Source of the DNA: Ralstonia sp. RRA
Lineage (GTDB): Bacteria > Pseudomonadota > Gammaproteobacteria > Burkholderiales > Burkholderiaceae
Length of the DNA: 64,000 bases
NCBI RefSeq assembly: GCF_037023145.1
Contig: NZ_CP146091.1
Coordinates: forward strand, 3,100,001-3,164,000
Reading direction: 5' to 3'
Of this stretch, positions 51,281 to 59,792 are shown in pieces. A program made the position numbers and the translations under genes. The notes under the pieces were generated by a model. The model was not told where the DNA came from and did no database searches. It saw nothing but the letters and a program-made list of their open reading frames with translations. Numbering within the stretch: position 1 is the first letter of the stretch; each line of letters starts with the position of its first letter.

Positions 51281-52447
51281 TCAGACCGCATCCACCGCAA
51301 AAATGCGGCGATGCTCCTTGATGGCATACCGATCCGTCATGCCAGCGATGTAGTGCGCGATCCAGCGCGGCTGCTCTTCGGGGTTGGCCTTGGCCTGGTA
51401 CTGCGGCGGCAGCAGACGCGGATCGTCGAGGAACGCGCCAAACAGGTCATCGATGATGCGGCGCGCCTTGGCGGCCATGCGCATCACGAGGTAGTGCCGG
51501 TAGAGGTTGTCGAACAGGAAGCGCTTGAGCACGCGCGCCTCTTCACGCATCGGCTCAGAGAACGCCACGAGTGCCGGCGCCGCACGCACGTCATCGATAT
51601 TTTGCGGCGCAACCTCGGCGATGCCCGCGCGCGTCGTGGCAATCAGATCGACGATCAGCGCATTGATGATCCGGCGGATCGTCTCGTTGATGAGGCGTCG
51701 GCCGCCTGCGCTGGGAAACGCAGCCTCCGCCTCGCGGCGATGGACGGCCCACAGCGGCACGCCTTCCATCTGCTCCAGCGAGATCAGGCCGGAGCGCAGG
51801 CCATCATCGATATCGTGATTGTTGTACGCAACTTCATCGGCCAGGTTGGCGAGCTGCGCCTCGAGCGAGGGCTGCTGCCCTTCGAGAAAGCGCCGCCCCA
51901 GATCGCCCAGCGTGGCGGCGTTGTTGCGTGAGCAGTGTTTGAGGATGCCCTCACGCGTCTCGAACGTGAGGTTCAAGCCGTCAAAGCCGCCGTAGCGCTC
52001 CTCCAGCCGATCCACCACCAACAGGCTCTGCAGGTTGTGCTCGAATCCGCCGTAAGGCTTCATGCAATCGTTGAGCGCATCCTGCCCCGCGTGGCCAAAC
52101 GGCGTGTGCCCCAGGTCGTGCGCCAGAGAAATCGCCTCGACCAGGTCTTCGTTCAACCGCAGGCTGCGCGCGATCGAGCGGGCGATCTGCGCGACTTCCA
52201 GGCTGTGCGTCAGACGCGTGCGGAACAGGTCGCCCTCGTGGTTCACGAAGACCTGCGTCTTGTATTCGAGCCTGCGAAAGGCGGTGCTGTGGATGATGCG
52301 GTCGCGATCGCGCTGGAACTCGGTGCGCGAGGTGGATGGCGGCTCGGCGTACATGCGGCCGCGCGTCTGCGCCGCATGCGCGGCGTAGGGAGCAAGATGG
52401 CCCTCGAGATCGAACGGCGCGGGCGGCAAATCGAGTCGATCGTTCAT
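51281..52447 (-). CDS. dgt: Deoxyguanosinetriphosphate triphosphohydrolase-like HD-domain protein
   Basis: 388 residues. The HD motifs are R-L-T-H-S-L-E-V in the first helix and [10 protein letters not shown], followed by [17 protein letters not shown]. It hydrolyses dNTPs to nucleosides plus tripolyphosphate; the short Dgt subfamily may prefer other dNTPs than dGTP. It lies 19 bp after aroB on the same strand, a common order in betaproteobacteria. The start is the ATG giving MNDRLDLPP. Confidence 0.94.
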   Translation of the reverse strand: MNDRLDLPPAPFDLEGHLAPYAAHAAQTRGRMYAEPPSTSRTEFQRDRDRIIHSTAFRRLEYKTQVFVNHEGDLFRTRLTHSLEVAQIARSIARSLRLNEDLVEAISLAHDLGHTPFGHAGQDALNDCMKPYGGFEHNLQSLLVVDRLEERYGGFDGLNLTFETREGILKHCSRNNAATLGDLGRRFLEGQQPSLEAQLANLADEVAYNNHDIDDGLRSGLISLEQMEGVPLWAVHRREAEAAFPSAGGRRLINETIRRIINALIVDLIATTRAGIAEVAPQNIDDVRAAPALVAFSEPMREEARVLKRFLFDNLYRHYLVMRMAAKARRIIDDLFGAFLDDPRLLPPQYQAKANPEEQPRWIAHYIAGMTDRYAIKEHRRIFAVDAV

Positions 52448-52466
52448 CGGGCCATCTCTTCTGGCG

Positions 52467-53573
52467 TCAGGCGACGGGCGCCTCGGTGGGTGGGCGCAGC
52501 ACGGCATGCTGCAGGGTGGCGCGCAAGTCGCTGTCGGGCACGGTGGTCACGAACGCCTGGCCCAGCTTGCGCAGCAGCACGAACTTGATCTCGCCGGCTT
52601 CGGCTTTCTTGTCGACGCGCATCAGTTCGATGAAACGATCGACACCCAGGTCCGGCGCCACGGTCGGCAGGTTGGCCGCCCGCGTGAGCGCTGTGATGCG
52701 GTTGCGCGTGTCGATATCGATGAAGCCCAGGCGATGCGACAGGTCGGCCGCCATCACCATGCCGCAGCCGACAGCCTCGCCATGCAGCCACTCTCCGTAG
52801 CCCAAGCCGGCCTCGATGGCGTGCCCGAAGGTGTGGCCGAAATTGAGCGTGGCACGCAGGCCGGTCTCACGCTCATCCTGCGCTACCACCGATGCCTTGA
52901 TACGCACCGAGCCGCGCACGGCCTCGGCCATCAGGTCGGTATCGCAATTGTTGAGGCCGGTGATGTTCTGCTCGATCCAGGCGAAGTAATCGGCATCGGC
53001 AATCGCGCCGTGCTTGATGACCTCGGCCATACCGGCGGCCAGTTCACGGGCAGGCAAGGTGCGCAGCGTATCGATGTCGGCCAGCACCGCCTGCGGCTGG
53101 TGAAATGCGCCAATCATGTTCTTGCCCAGCGGGTGGTTGATCCCCGTCTTGCCTCCCACGGAGGAGTCCACCTGCGACAGCAGCGTCGTCGGCACCTGGA
53201 TGAACGGCACACCGCGCATGTAGCAGGCGGCGGCAAATCCAGTCATATCACCGATCACGCCGCCCCCCAGGGCGATGAGCGTGGTCTTGCGGTCGGCACC
53301 CGCCGTCAGCAGTGCATCAAAAATGCGGTTGAGCGTTTCCCACTTCTTGAACGACTCTCCATCGGGCAGCACAACCGTATCGACAGCCTTGCCGAGCGAG
53401 CGGACAGCCGCTTCAACCTTGGCGGCATACAGCGGCGCAACGGTCTCGTTGGTGACGATCACGGCACGCGCGCCGCGAATATGGGGGGCAAACAGCGCTG
53501 CCTGGGAGATCAGCCCCGAGCCAATATGGATCGGATAGGCGCGCTCGCCGAGGTCGACATCGACGGTAATCAT
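52467..53573 (-). CDS. aroB: 3-dehydroquinate synthase AroB
   Basis: 368 residues; converts DAHP to 3-dehydroquinate with NAD and Zn. NAD-binding [13 protein letters not shown], substrate loop [20 protein letters not shown], and Zn-ligand His in [12 protein letters not shown] and EWLHGEAV. The start overlaps the aroK stop by 4 nt. Confidence 0.97.
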   Translation of the reverse strand: MITVDVDLGERAYPIHIGSGLISQAALFAPHIRGARAVIVTNETVAPLYAAKVEAAVRSLGKAVDTVVLPDGESFKKWETLNRIFDALLTAGADRKTTLIALGGGVIGDMTGFAAACYMRGVPFIQVPTTLLSQVDSSVGGKTGINHPLGKNMIGAFHQPQAVLADIDTLRTLPARELAAGMAEVIKHGAIADADYFAWIEQNITGLNNCDTDLMAEAVRGSVRIKASVVAQDERETGLRATLNFGHTFGHAIEAGLGYGEWLHGEAVGCGMVMAADLSHRLGFIDIDTRNRITALTRAANLPTVAPDLGVDRFIELMRVDKKAEAGEIKFVLLRKLGQAFVTTVPDSDLRATLQHAVLRPPTEAPVA

Positions 53574-54142
53574 GACTGGGGGGAGACTTGCGAGGGGGTG
53601 GAGGAGTCCGCAGGCGGCGCCACGATGCCAGCCACCTCAAGTTGCATCAGCACCATATTAACAAGCTGGGCGACGGTGGGCTTACCGGTCTCGATGACAA
53701 AGTGTGCCACCTCGCGGTACAGCGGATCGCGAATCGCGTGCAGCTCTTCGAGCCGGGCGCGCGGGTTTTCGGTTTGCAGCAGCGGCCTGTTCTTGTCGTG
53801 GCGCGTGCGCAGGTACAGGTCATGCGGATTGGCACGCAGATAGATAACCGTGCCGCGCTCGCGCAGGAAGGCGCGATTCTCGGGCCGCAGCACGGCGCCA
53901 CCGCCGGTCGCTACGACCGCGCCGTTGCGCGCGGTAAGCTCGTCAATGATGTGAGTTTCCCGATCACGGAAACCCTTTTCGCCCTCGTGCTCGAAGATGA
54001 CCGGTATGCGAACGCCGCAACGCGCTTCGATCTCGTGGTCGGAGTCGAAAAACGGCAGATCGAGCCGGCGAGCCACCGCGCGGCCGACCGTCGTCTTACC
54101 GGCGCCCATCAGGCCGACGAAAAAAACGTTGGAAACAGACAA
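53570..54142 (-). CDS. aroK: Shikimate kinase AroK
   Basis: 190 residues. P-loop [12 protein letters not shown], the DSDHEIE metal/shikimate site, and the [11 protein letters not shown] region. The only start near the conserved N-terminus is a TTG at 54142 ([15 protein letters not shown]); no Shine-Dalgarno is evident. Translationally coupled to aroB. Confidence 0.94.
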   Translation of the reverse strand: MSVSNVFFVGLMGAGKTTVGRAVARRLDLPFFDSDHEIEARCGVRIPVIFEHEGEKGFRDRETHIIDELTARNGAVVATGGGAVLRPENRAFLRERGTVIYLRANPHDLYLRTRHDKNRPLLQTENPRARLEELHAIRDPLYREVAHFVIETGKPTVAQLVNMVLMQLEVAGIVAPPADSSTPSQVSPQS

Positions 54143-54225
54143 AATCGCGTGAAATCAGGAATTTGAGCCTGATTGTAGTGGCATTTGCCCATCATCCAGC
54201 GCAAACCCGGCTGCAGAACACAAAA

Positions 54226-54257
54226 AAGCCCGGCGCTCCACACGGGGGGCCGGGCTT
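54226..54257 (-). terminator. Rho-independent terminator of the pil operon
   Basis: AAGCCCGGC (54226-54234) pairs with GCCGGGCTT (54249-54257), followed by TTTTTTG on the minus strand, 25 bp after the pilQ stop. Confidence 0.85.
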
Positions 54258-54282
54258 GGCGGAAAAAGTTCCGGACTGCCGA

Positions 54283-56430
54283 TTACTTCAGCGAGAGCTG
54301 GTCGGACAGCACACGCGGTGTCAGGAAGACCAGCAACTCGGTGCGGTTGTTGATCTTTGCCGTGCTCTTGAACAGGTTGCCTAGCACCGGAATGTCGCCC
54401 AGCAGCGGCACCTTATTGATGTCGGTCCGCTCATTCTGGGTGTAGATACCGCCGATGACGACCGTGCCACCGTTCTCAACCAAGACCTGGGTCTGCACGT
54501 GCTTGGTGTCAATAGCGAAACCGTTGGTGGTCTGGATGCCCACGCTATCTTTGTTCACATCCACGTCCAAGAAGATGTTGCCGTCCGGCGTGATCTTCGG
54601 CGTCACCTCCAGCTTCAAGTTAGCCTTCTTGAACGAAACAGAGGTTGCACCAGAAGAAGTTGCCTGCTGATACGGGATTTCGGTGCCCTGCTCGATCAGC
54701 GCCTTGATGTTGTCTGCAGTCACGACGCGCGGGCTGGAGACGATCTTGCCGCGACCATCGGCTTCGAGCGCAGACAGCTCCAGCGCCAGGAATCGACCGG
54801 CGCCGGCGTTGAACAGGCTCACTGCCACGCTGGCAGCGTTCACGCCGTTGATACCGTTGGCCGGGAAGCTGATGGCCGGGCTGTTATCCCACGTGGCGCC
54901 CTGCGTCACCGGCGACACCACGTTGGTATAGGTGTTGCCGTAGCCTGCACCGTTGGTCTTGGAAGCAAAACCCAGCTTGGCACCCAGATTGCGGCTGAAC
55001 GTGTCATCAGCCTCGACAATGCGCGCCTCAATCATCACTTGGCGAACCGGGATGTCGATCTTCAGCAGGAACGCCTGGACCTCTTCCAGCTTGCTCGGAA
55101 TGTCCGACACAAACAGTTGGTTGGTGCGCGCATCCGAGGTCAGCGAACCGCGCTTGGAGAGAATCCGGGATGCCGTACCACCTGCAGCAGCGCCGCCGCC
55201 AGCGGCCCCGCTACCCAACAGCATATTGCGCACGTCATCCGCACGTTGATAGTTCAGGCGGAACACCTGGCTACGCAGCGGCTCCAGCTCGGTGACTTGC
55301 TGCTGCGATTCCAGCTCTGCCTTCTCCTTCGTTGCCAGCTCACCACGCGGCGCAACCCACAGCACGTTGCCGTTGCGGCGCGAGGCCAAGCCCTTGGAGT
55401 CCAGCACGATCTGCAGCGCCTGGTCCCACGGCACGTCTTTCAGACGCAGGGACAGGGTGCCTGTCACGCTGTCGCTGGTAACGATGTTCAGGTTGGTGAA
55501 GTCAGCAAAGACCTGCAGCAGCGAGCGCACGTCGATGTTCTGGAAATTGAGCGACAGGCGTTCGCCGCGGTAGCCCGGGCCCGAGATCAGCTTGTTCGGG
55601 TCGTCCTTGGTCGGGCGGACTTCCACCACGAACTGCGTGTCGGTCTGATAAGAGCTGTATTGCCAGTTACCACGCGGCTCAATCACCAAGCGGGCACCGG
55701 TACCGCTATCGGTAGCACGCATGGCCTGCACGGGCGTACCGAAGTCGCTCACGTCATAGCGACGGCGCAGCGATTGCGGCAGCGTCGCGCCAACAAAGTC
55801 GACCACAAGATTCTGGCCTTGCTGGGCGATGTTGATCGCCGAGTTGGCCGTCGACAGGTCGACCACCACACGGCCGGCCAGATCATCGCCACGGCGGAAA
55901 TCAACGTTGCGCACGGCCGGACGCTGGGCACCTGCGACGGGTACCGGAGCGGAGAACGTCGGTGCGGCTGCGGCGGCTGCCACAGGAGCCGCTTCCAGCG
56001 TCAACACATACTGGTTGCCACGAACCTCTGACTTGTATTGCGTCTGGCGCGCCAGATCGAGCACGACACGCGTACGGTCGCCGATCTGCACGACGTTAGC
56101 CGAGCGCAGCAGCTTGCCGCCATATTGATAGTTGGCACGCCCCTGGGCGAAACCGGCGCCAAAGAAGTCGATCGCAATGCGCGCAGGCTGCTGCGTGCTG
56201 AACTCGACCGGCTTCTGCGCGGGTGCATCCTTCAGGGTGACGGTCACGACGGTGGACTCACCGGCCGTGGCCTGCTCCACCTTCTCGATAGCGTTGCCAG
56301 CGACGGCGGCCTGCTGCGCGAGCGCCTGACCCGCCACCATGAACATGCACAGCGAAAGCCATGCAGCTGCGCCCCCCCGGGCCACTCGAGCTGCCTGCGC
56401 CAGGCGGCCCTTCACGAGACGCATCGTCAT
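54283..56430 (-). CDS. pilQ: Type IV pilus secretin PilQ
   Basis: A 715-residue outer-membrane secretin through which the pilus passes. The signal peptide ends in A-L-A-Q at about residue 39. Two AMIN (peptidoglycan-binding) domains cover about 45-290, then the secretin N domains (GERLSLNFQNIDVRSLLQVFADFTNLNIV) and the C-terminal secretin domain with VPLLGDIPVLGNLFKS. The start is the ATG with AGGAGG about 8 nt upstream. Overlaps pilP by 4 nt. Confidence 0.97.
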   Translation of the reverse strand: MTMRLVKGRLAQAARVARGGAAAWLSLCMFMVAGQALAQQAAVAGNAIEKVEQATAGESTVVTVTLKDAPAQKPVEFSTQQPARIAIDFFGAGFAQGRANYQYGGKLLRSANVVQIGDRTRVVLDLARQTQYKSEVRGNQYVLTLEAAPVAAAAAAPTFSAPVPVAGAQRPAVRNVDFRRGDDLAGRVVVDLSTANSAINIAQQGQNLVVDFVGATLPQSLRRRYDVSDFGTPVQAMRATDSGTGARLVIEPRGNWQYSSYQTDTQFVVEVRPTKDDPNKLISGPGYRGERLSLNFQNIDVRSLLQVFADFTNLNIVTSDSVTGTLSLRLKDVPWDQALQIVLDSKGLASRRNGNVLWVAPRGELATKEKAELESQQQVTELEPLRSQVFRLNYQRADDVRNMLLGSGAAGGGAAAGGTASRILSKRGSLTSDARTNQLFVSDIPSKLEEVQAFLLKIDIPVRQVMIEARIVEADDTFSRNLGAKLGFASKTNGAGYGNTYTNVVSPVTQGATWDNSPAISFPANGINGVNAASVAVSLFNAGAGRFLALELSALEADGRGKIVSSPRVVTADNIKALIEQGTEIPYQQATSSGATSVSFKKANLKLEVTPKITPDGNIFLDVDVNKDSVGIQTTNGFAIDTKHVQTQVLVENGGTVVIGGIYTQNERTDINKVPLLGDIPVLGNLFKSTAKINNRTELLVFLTPRVLSDQLSLK

Positions 56431-56972
56431 TGCGCGCCCTCCTGAACTTTCAGGGTAGTCATTTTTTCTTTCCATTCGGTCGTGCCTTCACGCACCAGCT
56501 CACGCAGGGTGAGTTCCTGATCGCCGATGCGGACGATACGACCATAGTTTTGTCCGATGTACTGCCCCACATGCACGTGCTGCGTCTTGTCCCCGACAGA
56601 CACGACGCCTTCCGTCTCGCCGTTGCGTTTCATCGTCCCGAGCAGCTTGAAGGCCTCCAGTGGATAGTCTTCCAGCGGCTCGCGACGGCGGTTCGGTTCT
56701 GGCGATTCGTTCTGCGCGCGCGAAAGTTCCGCCACCTTCTGCACGCTGAACGGGTCAGTCTGCTTGGTGGTTGTGTATTCGCGCGGCGCGTAAGGTTTGG
56801 GCTGCGGCAGCGGCGGCACGGTCGTGCTGATGTTCTGGCGCGCTTGCTGCATCCACTGCTGCAATTCGTCATCGGCGTTCGCGCCGCAGGCACCCAGCAC
56901 AACAACCAGGCACAGCGGCGCAATGCGAGCGAGATGCGGCATCCGGTGGCGGCTCATGGTCTGCCCCATCAT
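56427..56972 (-). CDS. pilP: Type IV pilus assembly lipoprotein PilP
   Basis: 181 residues. Lipobox V-L-G-A-C near residue 29. The C-terminal HR domain (FKLLGTMKRNGETEGVVSVGDKTQHVHVGQYIGQNYG) binds PilQ. Links the inner-membrane PilMNO platform to the secretin. Overlaps pilO by 4 nt. Confidence 0.95.
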   Translation of the reverse strand: MMGQTMSRHRMPHLARIAPLCLVVVLGACGANADDELQQWMQQARQNISTTVPPLPQPKPYAPREYTTTKQTDPFSVQKVAELSRAQNESPEPNRRREPLEDYPLEAFKLLGTMKRNGETEGVVSVGDKTQHVHVGQYIGQNYGRIVRIGDQELTLRELVREGTTEWKEKMTTLKVQEGAQ

Positions 56973-57628
56973 TTGGCGCCTCCCTTGGCGGCTGCGTTGG
57001 CCTTGCGCTGAGCAGCCTGCTCATCCGGATCGAGCGCGCGATACGCTTCTGCGCGCGCTTCCATCACCATGCTGCCGTCCTTGTTGCCGGTCAGCGACAC
57101 GTTCTGCAGCGTGACGATCCGCGACAGCGCGGCCACGTCAGCAGCAAACAACGCCATATCGTGATAGCGGCCGTTGACCTTCACGGCGACGGGGATCTCG
57201 GCGTAATACGGCTTGACCACAGCAGCAGACGGACGGAACAGGTCGAACGTCAGCCCGCGCGCGATACCGGCGTGGTTGACGTCGGCCAGCAGCGCATCCA
57301 TCTCGGTCTTGTTGGGCAGCTGCAGTTCGAGCTTGGCAACGCGCTGCTCCACCTCGGCCTTCTGCTTGCGCAGTGCCTCGAGGTTCACCACCTGAGCGAG
57401 CTTGCTCTGGTAGGCAGACTTCAGTTGCTCTTGCTCGGTGCGCTTGGCATCGCGCTCGTCGAACTTGCCACTCCAGTAGAACTGCCAGCCCAGCACGATC
57501 ACAAGCACAGCAGCAAGGATCATGAACAGGATGCGTGGCGCGATCGGCCACGTTTCCGGCTCGTTCAGGTTCAGCCCACGGAACTGGCTGACCAGGTCTT
57601 CCAGCGAGATATCAGTCGAAAGCGCCAT
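56969..57628 (-). CDS. pilO: Type IV pilus alignment protein PilO
   Basis: 219 residues. One transmembrane helix (about 30-48), a coiled coil rich in Glu/Lys/Gln (about 60-105), and a C-terminal ferredoxin-like periplasmic domain. Pairs with PilN. Located between pilN and pilP. Confidence 0.95.
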   Translation of the reverse strand: MALSTDISLEDLVSQFRGLNLNEPETWPIAPRILFMILAAVLVIVLGWQFYWSGKFDERDAKRTEQEQLKSAYQSKLAQVVNLEALRKQKAEVEQRVAKLELQLPNKTEMDALLADVNHAGIARGLTFDLFRPSAAVVKPYYAEIPVAVKVNGRYHDMALFAADVAALSRIVTLQNVSLTGNKDGSMVMEARAEAYRALDPDEQAAQRKANAAAKGGAK

Positions 57629-57630
57629 GA

Positions 57631-58260
57631 TTATTTCCCTGCCCCTACGCCGGCCGCACCGGGCTTGGCCGGAGTTGCCGGCTCAGCCTTCCACTGAAAG
57701 CGAACGGTGAAATTGAACAGGCGACGCTGCTCCTTCAGGTTGTTCGTCATCGTGGTGGCGACGGATTCGCCCAGCTCGGCGTGATCCAGCCAAGGCACCG
57801 AACCCAAGTTACGAAGCAGGTCCGACACGCGCTCGTTCGACTGCGCCACACCGGAAATCGTGAACTTGTCACCGTCCTGCTTAAGCGCGGTCAGGTAGAC
57901 ACCTTCCGGCACCTGACGCACCAGCTCTTCCAGCAACTGTACCGGGCGGTTGCGTTCGTTCTGCAGGCTCTCGACGGCCTGCTGGCGCTGCAGCAGATCT
58001 TCGATGTCTTTCTTGAGGGTGTTCACCTCGACGATCTGCTTGTCCATCTCCGCGTTCTTCTGCGTGAGAACACCATTGATACGCTGCGCCTCTTCGGTCT
58101 GGTGATCGATCACCATGCCGCCCAGGAACACCATCACAGCGCCCGCAGCCGCCGCGGCGCCCAGGCTCATGAAGACTTTCTTGCGCTTGTCTGCACGTCG
58201 CTCGGCGTGATACGGCAGCAGGTTGACGCTCGGGAGCGCGTTGACGCTTTCGTTGGCCAT
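57631..58260 (-). CDS. pilN: Type IV pilus alignment protein PilN
   Basis: 209 residues. The cytoplasmic N-terminus carries the PilM-binding motif V-N-L-L-P-Y-H; a transmembrane helix is about 30-50 and a coiled coil plus periplasmic domain follow. 2 bp upstream of pilO. Confidence 0.95.
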   Translation of the reverse strand: MANESVNALPSVNLLPYHAERRADKRKKVFMSLGAAAAAGAVMVFLGGMVIDHQTEEAQRINGVLTQKNAEMDKQIVEVNTLKKDIEDLLQRQQAVESLQNERNRPVQLLEELVRQVPEGVYLTALKQDGDKFTISGVAQSNERVSDLLRNLGSVPWLDHAELGESVATTMTNNLKEQRRLFNFTVRFQWKAEPATPAKPGAAGVGAGK

Positions 58261-58269
58261 CGCCCCTCC

Positions 58270-59355
58270 TTATTGCAGCCCGCGCAGGGCCAGGCCCGCG
58301 CTGACGATGTACGCCGGCAGATCGCGTTGCAGATAGCGCGCATTGACGTTCTTGGCCGCCCCCATGTTGGCAAACGGGTTGGCCAGCGTCGTGTTGATCT
58401 GCGTCTGCTGCTGAATGGCGGTCTGCACGCCCAGTAGCGATGCATGGCCGCCCGAGAGCACGATCTCATCGACCCGGCCAACGCTCGAGGTCGACATGAA
58501 GTTCTGGATGGCCTGGCTGATTTCCATCGCCAGCGTCTCCAGCGACGGCTTGAGCAGTTGGCTGCGGTATTCGTCGGGCAGCGTGTTCTTGCGCTTCTTC
58601 ACCTCAGCCTTGAGCAGGTCGAGCGAGAACAGGCGCGAGATGCTCTGCGTGAGCTGGTCGCCCGAGCCAGACAGGGGTTGCTCATACAGCTCCTTCCAGC
58701 CTTGGTAGAACAGTGCGTGCGAACGGGCGCCGCCCAGATGGAACATCGCCACTACGGGCATGTCGCGCATCTCGGTTTCGGCGGCGTCCTGCTTGACCGC
58801 GAGCATATGGGTCATGGCGCGCTGGATGGCGTTTTCTTCCACATCCATGACAACCGGCTTCAGGCCGGCCATCTCGGCAGCGGTCACGCGCTCGGTCACA
58901 CGCTCGGACACCGTTGCCGTCACGCGCACGCCGATCCCGCCCTCCGTTTCGGCCGGACCGATCACGACATAGTCGAAATTGACGTTCTGTGAGGGCGGAA
59001 ACAGCCGGTTGGCCTCGCTCTCGACCTGCACGAAGAGCTCGTCTTCGGTCAGGTTGTCAGGCAGGCTGACGGTTTGCGATTCCGTCAGGCTGGAAGGAAT
59101 GGCCAATACGGCATCCTTGCTGCGGATGCCAGCCTTGGCGATGGCGCGCTTGAGCGCGCTGCCCACCGCATCGATATTGACCAGATTGCCGTCAGCGACG
59201 GCACTGCGTTCAATCAGCTCGCTGGCGCATTTTTCGAGACGGAAATCCCCCTGCTTGCCATTGGCGGATAGCTCCACCACTTTGACGCTGGAAGACCCGA
59301 TATCAATCCCGACGATATTGCGGCGCAGCAGGCCGGACAACAAACCCCGTCGCAC
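58270..59355 (-). CDS. pilM: Type IV pilus actin-like protein PilM
   Basis: 361 residues. Cytoplasmic FtsA/actin-like ATPase fold: phosphate-1 GIDIGSSSVKVVEL and the later DEIVLSGGHASLLG. It binds the PilN N-terminus. No ATG is near the conserved start; the GTG at 59355 gives VRRGLLSGLLRRNIVGIDIG, close to the length of known PilM. First gene of pilMNOPQ, divergent from the PBP1A gene. Confidence 0.94.
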   Translation of the reverse strand: MRRGLLSGLLRRNIVGIDIGSSSVKVVELSANGKQGDFRLEKCASELIERSAVADGNLVNIDAVGSALKRAIAKAGIRSKDAVLAIPSSLTESQTVSLPDNLTEDELFVQVESEANRLFPPSQNVNFDYVVIGPAETEGGIGVRVTATVSERVTERVTAAEMAGLKPVVMDVEENAIQRAMTHMLAVKQDAAETEMRDMPVVAMFHLGGARSHALFYQGWKELYEQPLSGSGDQLTQSISRLFSLDLLKAEVKKRKNTLPDEYRSQLLKPSLETLAMEISQAIQNFMSTSSVGRVDEIVLSGGHASLLGVQTAIQQQTQINTTLANPFANMGAAKNVNARYLQRDLPAYIVSAGLALRGLQ

Positions 59356-59792
59356 AGAGACACCCCACCGTTTATATATTTTTGAACCCTGGCGCCCGCT
59401 CCACGTCCAACGTGCGCCATAGCCTGCATGGATTTGCTGCTGGATTCTCACAAAATCCTTTAGAACAGGCAAACGCTCCGACTGGCCACGAAGCATTTCG
59501 CAGGCGCCGATTCGTAAAGCGTTGTCAAAACCCCACGATCGGGGGATACCCCTTTCGTCTGACTTGCTTTCCGCTTCGTCTACTTCTAACGGCGGATTCT
59601 TCTCCGCCTTGAATCAGGCTATCGCAGACGCACAATCCGCGCACAATCAGTGACTTATACGTCACTCATGTGCAGCAAACGCTGCAGCCGTGACAGCCGT
59701 TACGCGCTGTTACCCCCTCATCAGGCGGCCCCCTTGGGTCGCGAAGATATAATCCCCGCCACGCTGACTGACACCCCCGGTGCCCACCTGTA
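59356..59792. other. 437-bp divergent regulatory region between pilM and mrcA
   Basis: No gene supported. It contains an AT-rich tract at 59371-59383 just upstream of pilM, an inverted repeat AGTGAC-TTATAC-GTCACT (59649-59666), and a candidate -10 box for mrcA. Both promoters must lie here. Confidence 0.6.
59748..59753 (+). promoter_or_regulatory. mrcA: Candidate -10 box of mrcA
   Basis: A perfect TATAAT 39 nt upstream of the ATG. No good -35 hexamer is seen at 16-18 bp, so an activator-dependent or weak promoter is possible. Confidence 0.4.
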
